64,000 bases of DNA from Sphingobacterium thalpophilum (GCF_038396785.1 NZ_CP151087.1:5688568-5752567); one strand, 5' to 3'; counted from the first letter of the stretch, positions 25,727 to 36,281 are shown. Made by a program: numbers and translations. The notes: a model not told the origin generated them from the sequence alone.

Positions 25727-27163
25727 CTATGGCGTATTTGGCGGTAAAGTATCTGTTCCGCCACCCAGTGCACGGTAAAGATCTATGGCTGCGTTGAGCT
25801 TTTCCCGTTTTACTGTAATACGTTCCAAATCATTTTGTAGCGCATTGTTTTGGGCAGTTATCACTTCCAAATAGTTTGCCATCCCACTTTTATAAAGTAA
25901 GGCTGCATCAGCGGTGGCTTTGGCGAGGGCATTTGATTTGGCATGGATAAGTTGCAGGCGCTGTTCCGTATGTTTGATTTTTGCCAAGGCATCCGAAACT
26001 TCTGAAACTGCAACCATAACCGACTGTTTAAACTGCAATGCTATCTTTTCGCGTTCGATGACCGATATCTCATAGTTTGTTTTTAAAGCACCTTTCTGAA
26101 AAATTGGCTGTGCAATATTCCCCGCTATTGTTTTCACAATCGAACCTGGTAGATCAAACCATTTGTTAAATTGAATGGAGTTTGTACCAATGGATGGTGT
26201 CAAGCTTAGGGAAGGGTACATCGCTGCTTTGGCGAGTCCTATTCTGCTTGTAGCAGCCACAACCGCGTATTCAGCTGCTCTGACATCTGGTCTGCGGCTC
26301 AAGAGTTCGGCCGGCACCCCTGTAGCAAGTCCGTCTCCAACAATCGTATCATCTAAACTTGCTGTACGTTGAATGCCCTGGGGGAAACCTCCGCAAAGAA
26401 TGCTCAGTGCATTTTCTTCTACAGCCATGTTTTGATGGGCTAGGGGAATCAACAATTCAGCAGTTTTCTTCTGAGCTTCGGCTTGCTCCACGGCAAGCGA
26501 ACTGACCAGTGATGAGTTGTATTGCAAACGTATCATATTCAGTGTGCTGTCGCTCAATTGAACATTTCTTTGTGCAATCTTAAGCTGCTCATCCAAAGCA
26601 ATCAGATTATAATAGGACTGGATGACCTGTACAATCACCCGGGTTTTCAGAGCCGATAAATTTTCCTTTTGGCCAAAAAAATTGGCCATAGATTCCTCTT
26701 TTTGCATTTTTACCTTTCCCCAGATATCGGCTTCCCAAGACAATCTGAGCGTGGCACTATAATCGTCCATATAAGGTGTCCCGATAAATTGGTCACTCAG
26801 CGAGCCATTCAAGGAGTTGCTCGATAACCAGGTTCTATTCGCTCCAACGCTTAAATCAGCTGTTGGCAGTAACCCTTTCTTAGACTGCTTGTACGCGAGT
26901 TCCAATTGTTGCATGTTGAGGAGTGCAACATTGACGTCTGTATTGTTGGATAATGCCTTCTCAATGAGTGAGGTCAACAAGGGATCCTGTACAAAGTTAC
27001 GCCAGGATAGTTGTAGCGTATCAGATGTTACGACAACCTCGCTGTTTTTGAAATTTTCGGGCATTGCTATCTCCTGACCTGTGTATTTTTTCCCCACGCT
27101 GCATGCGGACAACAACAGGGTAGTGCTTGCAAAAATTGTTATATAGTGATGAAATCTTTTCAT
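25727..27163 (-). CDS. RND outer-membrane factor, OprM/NodT type lipoprotein (operon 1)
   Basis: Outer-membrane channel of a tripartite drug pump. The 478-residue protein has a lipobox in LLLSACSVGKKY (Cys near 21), so the mature end is lipid-anchored. The NodT pattern follows: WRNFVQDPLLTSLIEKAL (near 54-71), NTDVNVALLNMQQLELAYKQ, LSWEADIWGKV (near 144-154) and GVPAELLSRRPDVRAAEYAV (near 279-298). The end LYRALGGG is typical. It starts one base after the permease stop. It is a paralogue of the channel at 34830-36275, with most motifs shared. Confidence 0.93.
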   Translation of the reverse strand: MKRFHHYITIFASTTLLLSACSVGKKYTGQEIAMPENFKNSEVVVTSDTLQLSWRNFVQDPLLTSLIEKALSNNTDVNVALLNMQQLELAYKQSKKGLLPTADLSVGANRTWLSSNSLNGSLSDQFIGTPYMDDYSATLRLSWEADIWGKVKMQKEESMANFFGQKENLSALKTRVIVQVIQSYYNLIALDEQLKIAQRNVQLSDSTLNMIRLQYNSSLVSSLAVEQAEAQKKTAELLIPLAHQNMAVEENALSILCGGFPQGIQRTASLDDTIVGDGLATGVPAELLSRRPDVRAAEYAVVAATSRIGLAKAAMYPSLSLTPSIGTNSIQFNKWFDLPGSIVKTIAGNIAQPIFQKGALKTNYEISVIEREKIALQFKQSVMVAVSEVSDALAKIKHTEQRLQLIHAKSNALAKATADAALLYKSGMANYLEVITAQNNALQNDLERITVKREKLNAAIDLYRALGGGTDTLPPNTP

Positions 27164-27164
27164 T

Positions 27165-30100
27165 TTAATCGTTTGTATTGTGTACTGTATTGTCCGTAAG
27201 CTTTTTACCCGAAACTTTTTCTTGCAAATATTGGAACACCAGGTACAGTAATGGTATAATAATTACCCCAAGGATAACACCGCTTAACATACCCATTGCT
27301 GCTCCGGTACTGATGGAATGGTTACCTGTAGCCGTTCCGCCGGTCGCAAACATCAAGGGGACCATACCCGCAATGAAAGCCAATGAAGTCATCAAGATTG
27401 GGCGTAGACGAGCTCTTGCGCCTTCTAAAGCCGAATCAATGAGTGAGGAGCCTGCTCTTCTCCGCTGTAAAGCAAATTCAACAATCAAAATGGCATTTTT
27501 TGCCAAAAGACCGATGAGCATGATCAAGCCGACCTGGACGTAGATATTGTTGTCCAATCCAATGGCACGTGTTCCTAGGAAAGAACCGATCATACCTGTT
27601 GGGATTGATAACAGGACGGCAAGGGGCAATAAATAACTTTCATACTGTGCTGATAGTAAGAAATATACAAATAGTAAGCTTAATGCTAGGATAAGCACAG
27701 TCTGATTGCCCGAAGACTTCTCTTCCAAGCTAAGTCCCGTCCATTCGTAGCTATAGTCTCCCGGTAACTTAGTCAATACATTTTTCTCCAATGTTTCCAT
27801 GATCGCACCATTACTGATACCAGGCGTACTAACCACGTTTATCGTGAGTGAATTGTATAAATTATAACGGGTTACCGACTCAGGACCATAAACTTTACGA
27901 AGTGTAACCAAAGTGTTCACCGGAACCATTTGGCCAAGATTATTCTTGACAAATATTTCGTTGAAGGCTTCTTTATCGGTTCTATAGATGCCATCTGCTT
28001 TAACTGCTATCCGATAGAATTTACCGAAACGATTGAAATTCAATGATTGGTCACCCGCAAAGTAAGTTTGAACGGACGAAAGCATTTCACTGACATCTAC
28101 GCCAAGTTGGGCAGCTTTGTCTTCATCTACTTCTAACTCCATCTGTGGATAATCTGCTCTGAACATGGTATAGGCAAACTGTACCCCTGGTTGTTTCATA
28201 ATCTGCGCAATAACGGAGTCAGACATTGCTTTGAGCTCTACCGGTGATTTACCAGCTCTGTCCTGCAAAACGAGTTCCGCGCCATTCATCATACCATAAC
28301 CATCAACAGGAGGGGAGCGAAAGGCCATTGCGTTACCTTCTTTGACACTGGATAATTTTTGTGAGATCACTTGGTGAATCTGATCGATATCGTTCATCTC
28401 ACCACGTTTCTTTTTATCTTTCAGACGTATGAATCCTGTTGCATAGGCTGCGCTGGAGTTGTTACCGATCATATTGAATCCAGTAATACTTGTATGGCTT
28501 TCAATAGAAGGGATATCGGCAAGTAGTTTTTCGATTTTTTCTACTGCTTTTGTGGTTCGATCAAGTCCCGTTCCTGGGGGCATTTCCAAACTGTATACAA
28601 CAAAGTTATCATCTTCCATTGGTACAAAACTTTTGGAAGTGCTTGTCATGAGGTATCCGGCAATGCCAATTGTAGCCAGGATCAAAAGTGCCGAAATCCA
28701 TTTTTTCTTTGCCAGGAATTTTAATGAACCAACGTATCGGTTGGTCATGTTTTCGAAGCCAGCATTAAACGCTTTGAAAAAACGTTGAGAAAATCCTGTT
28801 TTTGGGGTCTGCCCATCGTGATTTTCGGCGTGCGTATTTTTAAGCAATAATGCGCAGAGTGCCGGTGTCAGTGTCAATGCATTGATCGCAGAGATCACAA
28901 TGGCGATAACAAGGGTATAGGCAAACTGTTTATAAAACATGCCCGATGAACCTGTCATAAATCCAATGGGAATAAAAACTGCACACATGACCAAGGTAAT
29001 GGAGATTACAGCCCCTGTGATTTCACTCATGGCACTATGGGTAGCCTGCTTACCGGTTAAGTTGGAAGTCTCCATCTTTCCATGTACTGCTTCGACAACG
29101 ACAATTGCATCATCGACAACGATACCAATGGCGAGTACTAAGGCAAATAACGTCAATATATTGATGGTAAAGCCAAACACCAGCAGGAAGAAAAAAGTAC
29201 CTACGATGGCTACCGGAACTGCGATTGCTGGAATAATAGTCGACCGTATATCCTGCAGGAACAAAAATACAACGAGGAAAACCAAAATGAAGGCTTCAAT
29301 CAATGTCGAACGTACTTGTGCCGTACTTTCATCCAAGCGTTCTTTGGTACTGATCAATTTAAAAATCTTGATCCCAGGAGGGAAAGAGCGTTGTGCTATT
29401 TCAATCTGTTTATCGATTCCGATTTCAATTTCATTGGCGTTGGAGCCTGATGTCTGGAATATACCAATGGTAACTGTATTGAGGCCGTTATTTTGCGAAT
29501 TACCACTATAACTGATCGAGCCAAACTCGATACGTGCCACATCCTTTAAGCGTACGATCTGAACGTCATTGTTTTTGACGATAATGTTTTCATACTGTTC
29601 AGGAAGGTTCTTTTTCCCTTTATAGCGTATGACATATTCCAGTGGTGCTTTTGATTCTTCCCCTAATTTTCCAGGTGCAGATTCCAAACTTTGTTTGGAA
29701 ATTGCAGCAATGACTTCTTGTGGCACAAGTCCATAACTCGCCATTTTTTGCGGATTCAACCATACACGCATCGAATAGTCTTTGGAACCGAATACCATAG
29801 CCTGACCAACGCCAGGTACACGCTTGATCTGTGGGATCAAGTTGATGTTCACATAATTCTGTAAAAATAGTTCATCATATTTTTTATTATCTTCTGTATA
29901 GATATTAAATATCATGATCATACTATTTTGTTGCTTGGAGGTCGTTAATCCCATTCGGACAACTTCCTGTGGCAGGATAGGAGTAGCCTGTTGTACTCTG
30001 TTTTGCACATTAACGGCTGCCTGATCTGGATTTACACCTGCTTTAAAGACAATGCGTACAGAGAATGTACCGTCATTACTTGCAGTAGATGTAATGTATT

Positions 30101-30326
30101 CCATGTCCTCCACACCATTGATTTGCTCTTCAAGGGGTGTAACAACTGATCTCAATACTGTTTCGCTATTTCCTCCGGGATAGCTTCCGGTAACTTGAAC
30201 CGTGGGCGGGGCGATATCCGGGAATCGCGTTTGAGGCAGCCTAAAAAGACCGATGACCCCCAGTATGACAAATATGATAGATATAACAGTTGCCAAAACT
30301 GGCCTGTCAATAAATTTCTTTAACAT
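27165..30326 (-). CDS. RND efflux permease, HAE-1/AcrB type (operon 1)
   Basis: Inner-membrane proton/drug antiporter trimer. The 1053-residue length, 12 spans and two large periplasmic loops are as expected. Visible motifs: FIDRPVLATVISIIFVILG at the N-terminus, the proton-relay block VLAIGIVVDDAIVVVEAV (Asp pair near 404-405, equal to AcrB D407/D408), and GLLAKNAILIVEFA with the conserved Lys near residue 940. The end is a basic tail. Between adaptor and this gene is a 122-base gap, longer than in operon 2. Confidence 0.96.
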   Translation of the reverse strand: MLKKFIDRPVLATVISIIFVILGVIGLFRLPQTRFPDIAPPTVQVTGSYPGGNSETVLRSVVTPLEEQINGVEDMEYITSTASNDGTFSVRIVFKAGVNPDQAAVNVQNRVQQATPILPQEVVRMGLTTSKQQNSMIMIFNIYTEDNKKYDELFLQNYVNINLIPQIKRVPGVGQAMVFGSKDYSMRVWLNPQKMASYGLVPQEVIAAISKQSLESAPGKLGEESKAPLEYVIRYKGKKNLPEQYENIIVKNNDVQIVRLKDVARIEFGSISYSGNSQNNGLNTVTIGIFQTSGSNANEIEIGIDKQIEIAQRSFPPGIKIFKLISTKERLDESTAQVRSTLIEAFILVFLVVFLFLQDIRSTIIPAIAVPVAIVGTFFFLLVFGFTINILTLFALVLAIGIVVDDAIVVVEAVHGKMETSNLTGKQATHSAMSEITGAVISITLVMCAVFIPIGFMTGSSGMFYKQFAYTLVIAIVISAINALTLTPALCALLLKNTHAENHDGQTPKTGFSQRFFKAFNAGFENMTNRYVGSLKFLAKKKWISALLILATIGIAGYLMTSTSKSFVPMEDDNFVVYSLEMPPGTGLDRTTKAVEKIEKLLADIPSIESHTSITGFNMIGNNSSAAYATGFIRLKDKKKRGEMNDIDQIHQVISQKLSSVKEGNAMAFRSPPVDGYGMMNGAELVLQDRAGKSPVELKAMSDSVIAQIMKQPGVQFAYTMFRADYPQMELEVDEDKAAQLGVDVSEMLSSVQTYFAGDQSLNFNRFGKFYRIAVKADGIYRTDKEAFNEIFVKNNLGQMVPVNTLVTLRKVYGPESVTRYNLYNSLTINVVSTPGISNGAIMETLEKNVLTKLPGDYSYEWTGLSLEEKSSGNQTVLILALSLLFVYFLLSAQYESYLLPLAVLLSIPTGMIGSFLGTRAIGLDNNIYVQVGLIMLIGLLAKNAILIVEFALQRRRAGSSLIDSALEGARARLRPILMTSLAFIAGMVPLMFATGGTATGNHSISTGAAMGMLSGVILGVIIIPLLYLVFQYLQEKVSGKKLTDNTVHNTND

Positions 30327-30448
30327 TTTAGTTTAAATTTTATAAAGCTTTTAGTACCGTTTTTTTCCAAAAGTGAATACTGAATGTATAGGCTTGTTGC
30401 CTTGCCTTTCTTTGAGCAGTTCAGCTTTTGCTATACCTGCTATCCTTG

Positions 30449-31567
30449 TTACATGGTGGATTTTTTAGTCGGTTGAACTTGCATTCCATCATTAAGCATA
30501 TCAATTCTATTCATAACGATTTTTTCACCAGCTGTGAGTCCCGATTTTAGTAAATAGGCGTTAGCGGTATTTCCTGCAATTTCAATCTGTTTCATGGAAA
30601 TTTTATTTTTCTCACCAATAACATAAACGAAATAGCGGTCTTGAATATCCTTGACAGCGGCCATAGGTACCAACAATACGTTTTCATGCGCTTTTTTCAA
30701 GATTACTTTTGCTGAGCCACCCGAACGGAGAATTTTTTCGGGATTGATGAAACTTGCTTTAAGTGCCATGCTTCCTGTTGTTCTGTCGATGTTACCACTG
30801 GCTAACTCTACTTTCCCCGAATGGTTGTATGCTGTTCCATCAGCCAGTAAGAGCGTTGCTTGTTGATTGGATGATTTGTTATTCTGATCTTTGATAAAGG
30901 CTATAAAGTCGGCCTCACTCAATGAAAAATACACATTTACGGTATTGATTTCAGATAGCGTTGTTAAAGGTGTCGCATCTGCTGCGGTAATTAAATTTCC
31001 GATCCGATTAGGAATACGGCCGATATAACCACTCACTGGCGCATTGATCAACGTAAATTTGGCATTTATTTGAGATGAACCGAGTGCAGCTTGTGCTTGT
31101 GCTACCTGTGCTTTAGCTGCAGCATAATTGGCCTCTGCAGTTTTTAACTGTAATTCGGTATACACTTTACCTTCAACAAGTGGTTTGATTTTTTCAATCT
31201 CCAATTTAGCGTTTTGTTCTGCCGATAAAGCAGCTTGGTAAGCTGCCTTGCTGTTGTTTACTTGTTCGTTGTAGACATCAGCTTTTATTTTGAAAAGGGG
31301 TTGACCCTGGGATACATAGTCTCCTTCTTTGACATAAATCTGCTCGAGATACCCCGTTACCTGCGCTTTGACATCGACGTTGACGGTCCCCTCTAATGTA
31401 CCAGGATATTTTTTTTCGGTCTCCGCGTGGGTAGGAGATAATTCGATAAAGTCAACAGTAACTGCCTGCTCTTGCGGTTGTTCTTGGTTGCCTCCACAGG
31501 ACGATAATAATGCTGCTGCTGTAATAAGTGTAAGGAAAGGTTTTAAAGTCATCGTTCTTTGTGCCAT
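30449..31567 (-). CDS. RND periplasmic adaptor lipoprotein, AcrA/MexA type (operon 1)
   Basis: Membrane-fusion protein joining permease and channel. The 372 residues carry a lipobox AALLSSCGG (Cys near 24), the lipoyl halves VTGYLEQIYVKEGDYVSQGQ (near 70-89) and INAPVSGYIGRIPNRIGNLI (near 172-191), a helical hairpin rich in Ala and Gln between them, and a beta-barrel with GGSAKVILKK. ATG at 31550-31552 (MTLKPF) is an alternative start with a shorter signal region. First gene of operon 1; the LytTR/LytS pair lies just upstream on the same strand. Confidence 0.93.
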   Translation of the reverse strand: MAQRTMTLKPFLTLITAAALLSSCGGNQEQPQEQAVTVDFIELSPTHAETEKKYPGTLEGTVNVDVKAQVTGYLEQIYVKEGDYVSQGQPLFKIKADVYNEQVNNSKAAYQAALSAEQNAKLEIEKIKPLVEGKVYTELQLKTAEANYAAAKAQVAQAQAALGSSQINAKFTLINAPVSGYIGRIPNRIGNLITAADATPLTTLSEINTVNVYFSLSEADFIAFIKDQNNKSSNQQATLLLADGTAYNHSGKVELASGNIDRTTGSMALKASFINPEKILRSGGSAKVILKKAHENVLLVPMAAVKDIQDRYFVYVIGEKNKISMKQIEIAGNTANAYLLKSGLTAGEKIVMNRIDMLNDGMQVQPTKKSTM

Positions 31568-31754
31568 TTTATCATTTTATAATGAAACAAAGAAAAGAAT
31601 TCTTTTAAGCCGTAAGGCAAAGAAATCTACCGAGACGTTACAATTGCTTACTGAAACGTATCAGTGATGATCTGAATTTTACGATATTAAATGGTCCGAT
31701 CCGATTGTGTTGGAAATATTGGTCTTACCGATTGACATCCCCTTCTTCATCGCG

Positions 31755-31793
31755 AAAAACTTACTTTACCTTTCTGACGAAAAAAGGAGTAAG
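31755..31793 (-). terminator. Terminator of the LytTR/LytS operon
   Basis: On the minus strand CTTACT pairs with AGTAAG and CCTTT with AAAGG inside, followed by five T. It lies 17 bases past the LytTR stop. Confidence 0.7.
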
Positions 31794-31809
31794 CGGATCA
31801 GTTTTAATA

Positions 31810-32571
31810 TTAATAGTCTAACCAATTTTTTAGCAGTTGAGCCTTTTCTCTGCTCACAAGGATTTCCACTTGATCGTTATTTTTAATTTCTATTTTTAGT
31901 TTTCCGTTGAAGTGGTTATGTAATCTTTTGATCGCATCTATATGCACAATGAATTGCCTGTTGGCGCGAAAAAATACTTTTGGATTTAATTGCTGTTCGA
32001 GTTCTTCCATTGTTTGAGGGACAATTTCGACAGTGCCACATTTGAGTTGCGCATGGGTAAGTTTAAATTCGGAGTAGAAGTATAATATCTCTTCAACAAG
32101 AACGGTTTTATAGCCGTCTTTGAATGGAATTAGAAAGCGTGAGCGAAAATCTTTCGGATAGATAAAATCCAATAAACCTTGAAGCGGTTGTTGGTTGATC
32201 TGGAGATCTTTTTGATAGTCAAGTTTTTGGATGGCGTTTTCCAGCTCTGTTTTTTCTACAGGCTTAAGCAAATAATCTATGCTATTGAATTTAAAGGCCC
32301 TCACAGCGTATTCGTCAAATGCTGTTGTAAATATGATTGGGCAATCTATTTTTATAGTCTCTAATATTTCAAAGCTTAAACCATCGGATAGACGAATATC
32401 CATCATCACCAGGTCGGGAAGTTCATTGCCATTGAACCAGTTGATGCTATCAGCGATATTATCCAGCACATCTAAAATAACGATGGATGGCTTTATTTCC
32501 TTCAAAAGTCGTTTTAAACGATCGGCATTGAGTTTTTCGTCCTCGATGATTAATACTTTGGTTATATTCAT
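31810..32571 (-). CDS. LytTR-family response regulator
   Basis: Two-domain transcription regulator. The receiver domain (about 1-120) has the acidic pair EDE near residue 11-13, the phospho-acceptor Asp in LVMMDIRLSDG (near 58), the Thr in FTTAFDEYA and the Lys in LLKPVEKTEL. The LytTR DNA-binding domain follows (about 150-253), with FRANRQFIVHIDAIKRL. It overlaps the kinase gene by one base, so both are translated together. It lies between two RND operons and may control one of them; this is suggested by position only. Confidence 0.93.
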   Translation of the reverse strand: MNITKVLIIEDEKLNADRLKRLLKEIKPSIVILDVLDNIADSINWFNGNELPDLVMMDIRLSDGLSFEILETIKIDCPIIFTTAFDEYAVRAFKFNSIDYLLKPVEKTELENAIQKLDYQKDLQINQQPLQGLLDFIYPKDFRSRFLIPFKDGYKTVLVEEILYFYSEFKLTHAQLKCGTVEIVPQTMEELEQQLNPKVFFRANRQFIVHIDAIKRLHNHFNGKLKIEIKNNDQVEILVSREKAQLLKNWLDY

Positions 32572-33674
32572 TATGCTTGCGCTAAAAGTGGGAGGATAAC
32601 GTTAAATGTTTTGCCATCATTCTTTATTTGCAGTTTTAAGTTGGATAGCAAATCGTATCTCTTAATGATGTTTGAAATCCCGATTCCCGATGATTCGGAT
32701 ACATTCTCAATAGGGATTAATATATTTTCAACAACAAGTTGATTCTGGGAGTTGGTGTATACCTTTATTTTCAGCGGTTTTTTCTTATTTGTCTGATTAT
32801 GCTTTAATGCATTTTCTACCAATAATTGTAAGGTAAGGGGAGGTAATTGGCAATTGCGTTTGGCGGGATTGACGTTTATTTCGAAGTTTACGCCATCGCC
32901 AAATCGGTTTTTGATGAGAAATATGTATGAATTTAGAAAGTTGAGTTCTTCTTCGAGTGAGATAATGTCCTTTTTGGAATTGACAAGAAGGTAGCGATAT
33001 ATTTTGGAGAAGTTTTCTGCATATTCATAGCCTAATTGTTGGTCTTCGAGGATGATTTCTGAGAGCACGCTCAGGTTATTAAAGACAAAATGGGGGTCGA
33101 TCTGTAATTTTAACGATTGAAGTTCTGTTTCAAGAATGACCTGATCGAGCTTTGCTGCGCGCATGGATTCATTCTTCCAGTTGGTGATCAAATGACTACC
33201 AATATTGATCCCCATTATCATCAACGCAATCAATACACTGATTGTAATGTTTTGAATCATCCCCCTTTTTTCCTCCAAAGATGGGGCTATAGTAACATTT
33301 TGAGGTCCAAAATAATATTTGGAAATCAGGTACTCCAGCAGTAAATTGATAAAGAGTACTGCAAAAAGGTTGATGACGGTTTCAAGTAGAAGTCGCTCTG
33401 TCGGACTATCTTTCCAGGTTAAGAACTTATTAAGCTTGTCATGGACAATGATACTAAATTCGGAAATGATAAAGCTGTAAATGATCGTAAATGTCCATTC
33501 ACCGAGTATTTCGAACATATTCCGTTTAAAATAGCCATCCCAGCAAGTCGAGAAAGGATCAATAATATAGGCGACGAGATAAATAAGCAGAAAGGACAGA
33601 AAGGTAAATATCAGCCTTTTTTTATTTGTACTAATTAGAGTCTTATCGTTTTTATAGATCGCTATATCCTGCAT
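32571..33674 (-). CDS. LytS-like sensor histidine kinase (His_kinase / PF06580 type)
   Basis: Membrane sensor that phosphorylates the partner LytTR regulator. The 367-residue protein has four membrane spans in the first 165 residues, then the phospho-acceptor block LQIDPHFVFNNLSVLSEII (near 190-208; His near 195), and a GHKL ATPase domain with LQLLVENALKHN (N-box, near 280-291) and SSGIGISNIIKRYDLL (G-box, near 336-351). No large periplasmic sensor domain, so the signal is probably felt in the membrane. Confidence 0.92.
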   Translation of the reverse strand: MQDIAIYKNDKTLISTNKKRLIFTFLSFLLIYLVAYIIDPFSTCWDGYFKRNMFEILGEWTFTIIYSFIISEFSIIVHDKLNKFLTWKDSPTERLLLETVINLFAVLFINLLLEYLISKYYFGPQNVTIAPSLEEKRGMIQNITISVLIALMIMGINIGSHLITNWKNESMRAAKLDQVILETELQSLKLQIDPHFVFNNLSVLSEIILEDQQLGYEYAENFSKIYRYLLVNSKKDIISLEEELNFLNSYIFLIKNRFGDGVNFEINVNPAKRNCQLPPLTLQLLVENALKHNQTNKKKPLKIKVYTNSQNQLVVENILIPIENVSESSGIGISNIIKRYDLLSNLKLQIKNDGKTFNVILPLLAQA

Positions 33675-33977
33675 TCTTTTAACTTATATGTATCGGTGAA
33701 ATCTATGCAAATTTCGTAATTCCTTTTAGTATTGGACGACAAATTTCTGCTGAAGCGTATAAAGCCCCGACTGAAATATCAATTTGATGTACTCAGACGT
33801 ATATTGACGAAGGTCGATAGATTATCTTGCCTTGGCATATCAGAATATACTTTTTTATGAAATTCGGATGTTCTGTTTTTTAATGGATTGTAAATCTTGT
33901 TGTTATTGGTTTTTTGTTATCGGTTGATCTAACAGTGTCAAAGAATGACTTTGGAGATGGGGTTCGTTTTTAGCTAT

Positions 33978-34019
33978 AAACAGAAAGGCTTGACATCATT
34001 TCGTCAAGCCTTTCTGTTT
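33978..34019. terminator. 17-bp hairpin after the DUF4822 lipoprotein gene
   Basis: The arms 33978-33994 and 34003-34019 are exact complements with an 8-base loop and the core AAAGGCTTGAC. It is the likely end of the leftward DUF4822 gene 39 bases away. The region 33675-33977 is the upstream region of the sensor kinase gene; I see no gene or clear operator in it. Confidence 0.75.
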
Positions 34020-34058
34020 TATTGAGGTAACTATTTTTTCGATGTGTTATCCTGTAAA

Positions 34059-34541
34059 TTATTTTGGCTCTTGATGTGTTGTTGGTGTATGGATAATATC
34101 GAAATAGATTGTTTTGTCATTAGCGTTTGGATAAACTCTATACGTGAATTCTTTCTTCGTTAATACGGTAATATCAACCACACGAGTAAACAATGTTTCA
34201 CCAGCAGCATTTTTAGCAACAATTGTTCTCGTTTTACCATCTGCAGATACGGTCCAGTCGCCGTGCATTTTGGGAGAATTGTCAAGATTGAACATTGTAA
34301 ATGTACCGTCAGATTTGAAATAAGCAAATCCTACAAAATTTGACACGTTAGCATCTGTTAACACTACACTTTCTCCTTTATTATTCTTTGCGTTTGTTGT
34401 TTCCCAGGGTGTACTGGCTAATATTTCACTTGGTGTAAGCTGTGGTTCAACAACAGTTTCGTCATCTTTACTGCAGCTCATCGCTACTAACGTGCTTAAG
34501 GCGATACATACCGCTAATGCAATTTTTTTTAAATCTCTCAT
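34059..34541 (-). CDS. DUF4822-type lipoprotein
   Basis: From ATG at 34539-34541 the product is 160 residues, with signal peptide and lipobox VAMSCSKDD (Cys near 23). An upstream ATG at 34565 would add eight residues before the signal. The body starts with ILASTPWETTNAKN and has SNFVGFAYFKSDGTFTMF and KEFTYRVYP, which I recognise as the DUF4822 pattern, a small beta-rich secreted domain of unknown role. It is a single gene between the sensor kinase and the second RND operon, and could report envelope state, but there is no direct evidence. Confidence 0.7.
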   Translation of the reverse strand: MRDLKKIALAVCIALSTLVAMSCSKDDETVVEPQLTPSEILASTPWETTNAKNNKGESVVLTDANVSNFVGFAYFKSDGTFTMFNLDNSPKMHGDWTVSADGKTRTIVAKNAAGETLFTRVVDITVLTKKEFTYRVYPNANDKTIYFDIIHTPTTHQEPK

Positions 34542-34829
34542 TTTATAAAATTTATATGATGTCACAAAAGTAATCGCATTGTTTCAGCTGCATTTGTCTC
34601 TTTTATTCCAAGGTTTGAAGGATTTATAAATTGAATGAGATCGCGTTGTAGAAGAAGGTTAAACAAAAGAAAAAGCTTGCTTTTAATTTGCTTTGAAGTA
34701 TGCTTCACATGGAAACAAATTAAAGGTGATGGAAGAATGCGCTTCGGATAAAAATAAAACAGGGGACCCTAAAGCCCCCCATCTACCAGATATGTATAAT
34801 AAAATTAGAAAATTGCTTTTTTTACAGCA

Positions 34830-36275
34830 TTAGTTGTTGCTCCATCCACCACCTAATGAACGATACAGGTCAACAACTGCAGAAAGCTCCGCTTTTTTTA
34901 CCTGAGCAAATTCGAGCTCACTTTGCAAGATATTGCTTTGTGCTGTAATTACTTCCAAGTAAGTGGCCATTCCTGTTTCAAATAAAAGATTGGCGTGCTT
35001 CGTTGCTTCCTTTAGACGCGTCGTTCTATCCGAAGTAATTTTTTGTTTTTCTTTCAATTTTTGAATTGAAATTAAAGCATCGGAAACTTCTCCAGCTGCT
35101 GAGATTACTTTTTGCTTGAAGATCAATACGTTCTTTTCTTGTTCGACACGTGCCAGTTCATATTGAGTTTTCAATTCCTTCCGCTGTAAAATTGGCTGCG
35201 TAATACTTCCTGTAATTGCCCCAAATAATGAAGCTGGTAAGTTGAACCAATTGCTTGCCTTGAATGCATTTACTCCTGCTTCGGCGCTAATAACCAAGGA
35301 AGGATACATCCGTGCCTTTGCGTATTGTTGATAAGCTTGTGAAGCTGTAATAGCCAGTTCAGCTTGTTTTACATCCGGACGATGACTTAACAAATCGGCT
35401 GGGACGCCAGTTGCTAATTCTTCGGGGAATTGAATATTCGACAATTTCTCCGCTATTTTAATTTCCTGCGGGAGTTTTCCGCTAAGAATTTGAATGGCAT
35501 TTTCCTGAATACGGATCTGTTGTTCAAAGTCTGGGATCAAGGCAGCTGCAGACAATCGCTGCGCATCGACCTGTTCCAACGCAAGCAGCGTAATGTCACC
35601 AACTTCATATTGTTGCTGGACAATGCGTAAAGTTGTATCGCTCAATTGCAAGTTTTGTTTGGCGATATCACGCAATTGATAAAGCATCAGTAGTTGATAA
35701 TAACCTTGTGCAACTTGTGCAATTAATTGGGTTTGAATTACTTTTTTCGCTTCTTCTGTCTGTAGATAGGAAGCTAAAGCAGCGATATTTTGGTTTTTGA
35801 TTTTACCCCATATGTCGGCCTCCCAGGATAAACCTAAGGATGCCGTATAATCTTCCACATGGTGTTGGCCTAAAAACTGCCCCAGGCTCAATCCATTCAT
35901 ACTATTATTGGATGGGTTGGTGCTATTTCCGCGGATCTGTAGTTGGGCCGTGGGAAGATAGTTAGCTTTTGCTTGTTTCAGGCTCAGTTGAGACGCTTCT
36001 ATATTTTTTAGTGCCAGTTGCATATCTAAGTTATGTTGTATCGCACTATCGATCAAGGTTTGTAAGACTTGATCCTTAAAAAAATCACGCCATGGAATAG
36101 AACCTATGCTAGTTTCCTGCGGAGCTTTAGCCTGGTCACGGTACTGTTCGGGTAAGTTGGGGGCAAGGTGTTGATTGCTGACCAACTTATCTGTTTTGCA
36201 AGACCATGCGACAAAAGATAAGATGAAAACCGTCAGTAATTTTGATTTACTATTCATATATTTAAATGCTGTCAT
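34830..36275 (-). CDS. RND outer-membrane factor, OprM/NodT type lipoprotein (operon 2)
   Basis: The 481-residue channel has a lipobox FVAWSCKTD (Cys near 26), then IPWRDFFKDQVLQTLID (near 58-74), LSWEADIWGKI (near 150-160) and GVPADLLSHRPDVKQAELAI (near 290-309), and ends LYRSLGGG. An internal ATG at 36255-36257 gives a more usual signal peptide. It starts six bases after the permease stop. It is clearly a paralogue of the operon 1 channel. The downstream gap 34566-34829 has a weak GC-rich stem (GGGG/CCCC) on the minus strand and no gene. Confidence 0.93.
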   Translation of the reverse strand: MTAFKYMNSKSKLLTVFILSFVAWSCKTDKLVSNQHLAPNLPEQYRDQAKAPQETSIGSIPWRDFFKDQVLQTLIDSAIQHNLDMQLALKNIEASQLSLKQAKANYLPTAQLQIRGNSTNPSNNSMNGLSLGQFLGQHHVEDYTASLGLSWEADIWGKIKNQNIAALASYLQTEEAKKVIQTQLIAQVAQGYYQLLMLYQLRDIAKQNLQLSDTTLRIVQQQYEVGDITLLALEQVDAQRLSAAALIPDFEQQIRIQENAIQILSGKLPQEIKIAEKLSNIQFPEELATGVPADLLSHRPDVKQAELAITASQAYQQYAKARMYPSLVISAEAGVNAFKASNWFNLPASLFGAITGSITQPILQRKELKTQYELARVEQEKNVLIFKQKVISAAGEVSDALISIQKLKEKQKITSDRTTRLKEATKHANLLFETGMATYLEVITAQSNILQSELEFAQVKKAELSAVVDLYRSLGGGWSNN

Positions 36276-36281
36276 GATATG

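Noticed and set aside
28939..29511. 190-codon plus-strand frame inside the RND permease gene
   Set aside because: It is antisense to highly conserved permease motifs and is rich in Thr and Ile, as expected from complement of a membrane-protein gene.
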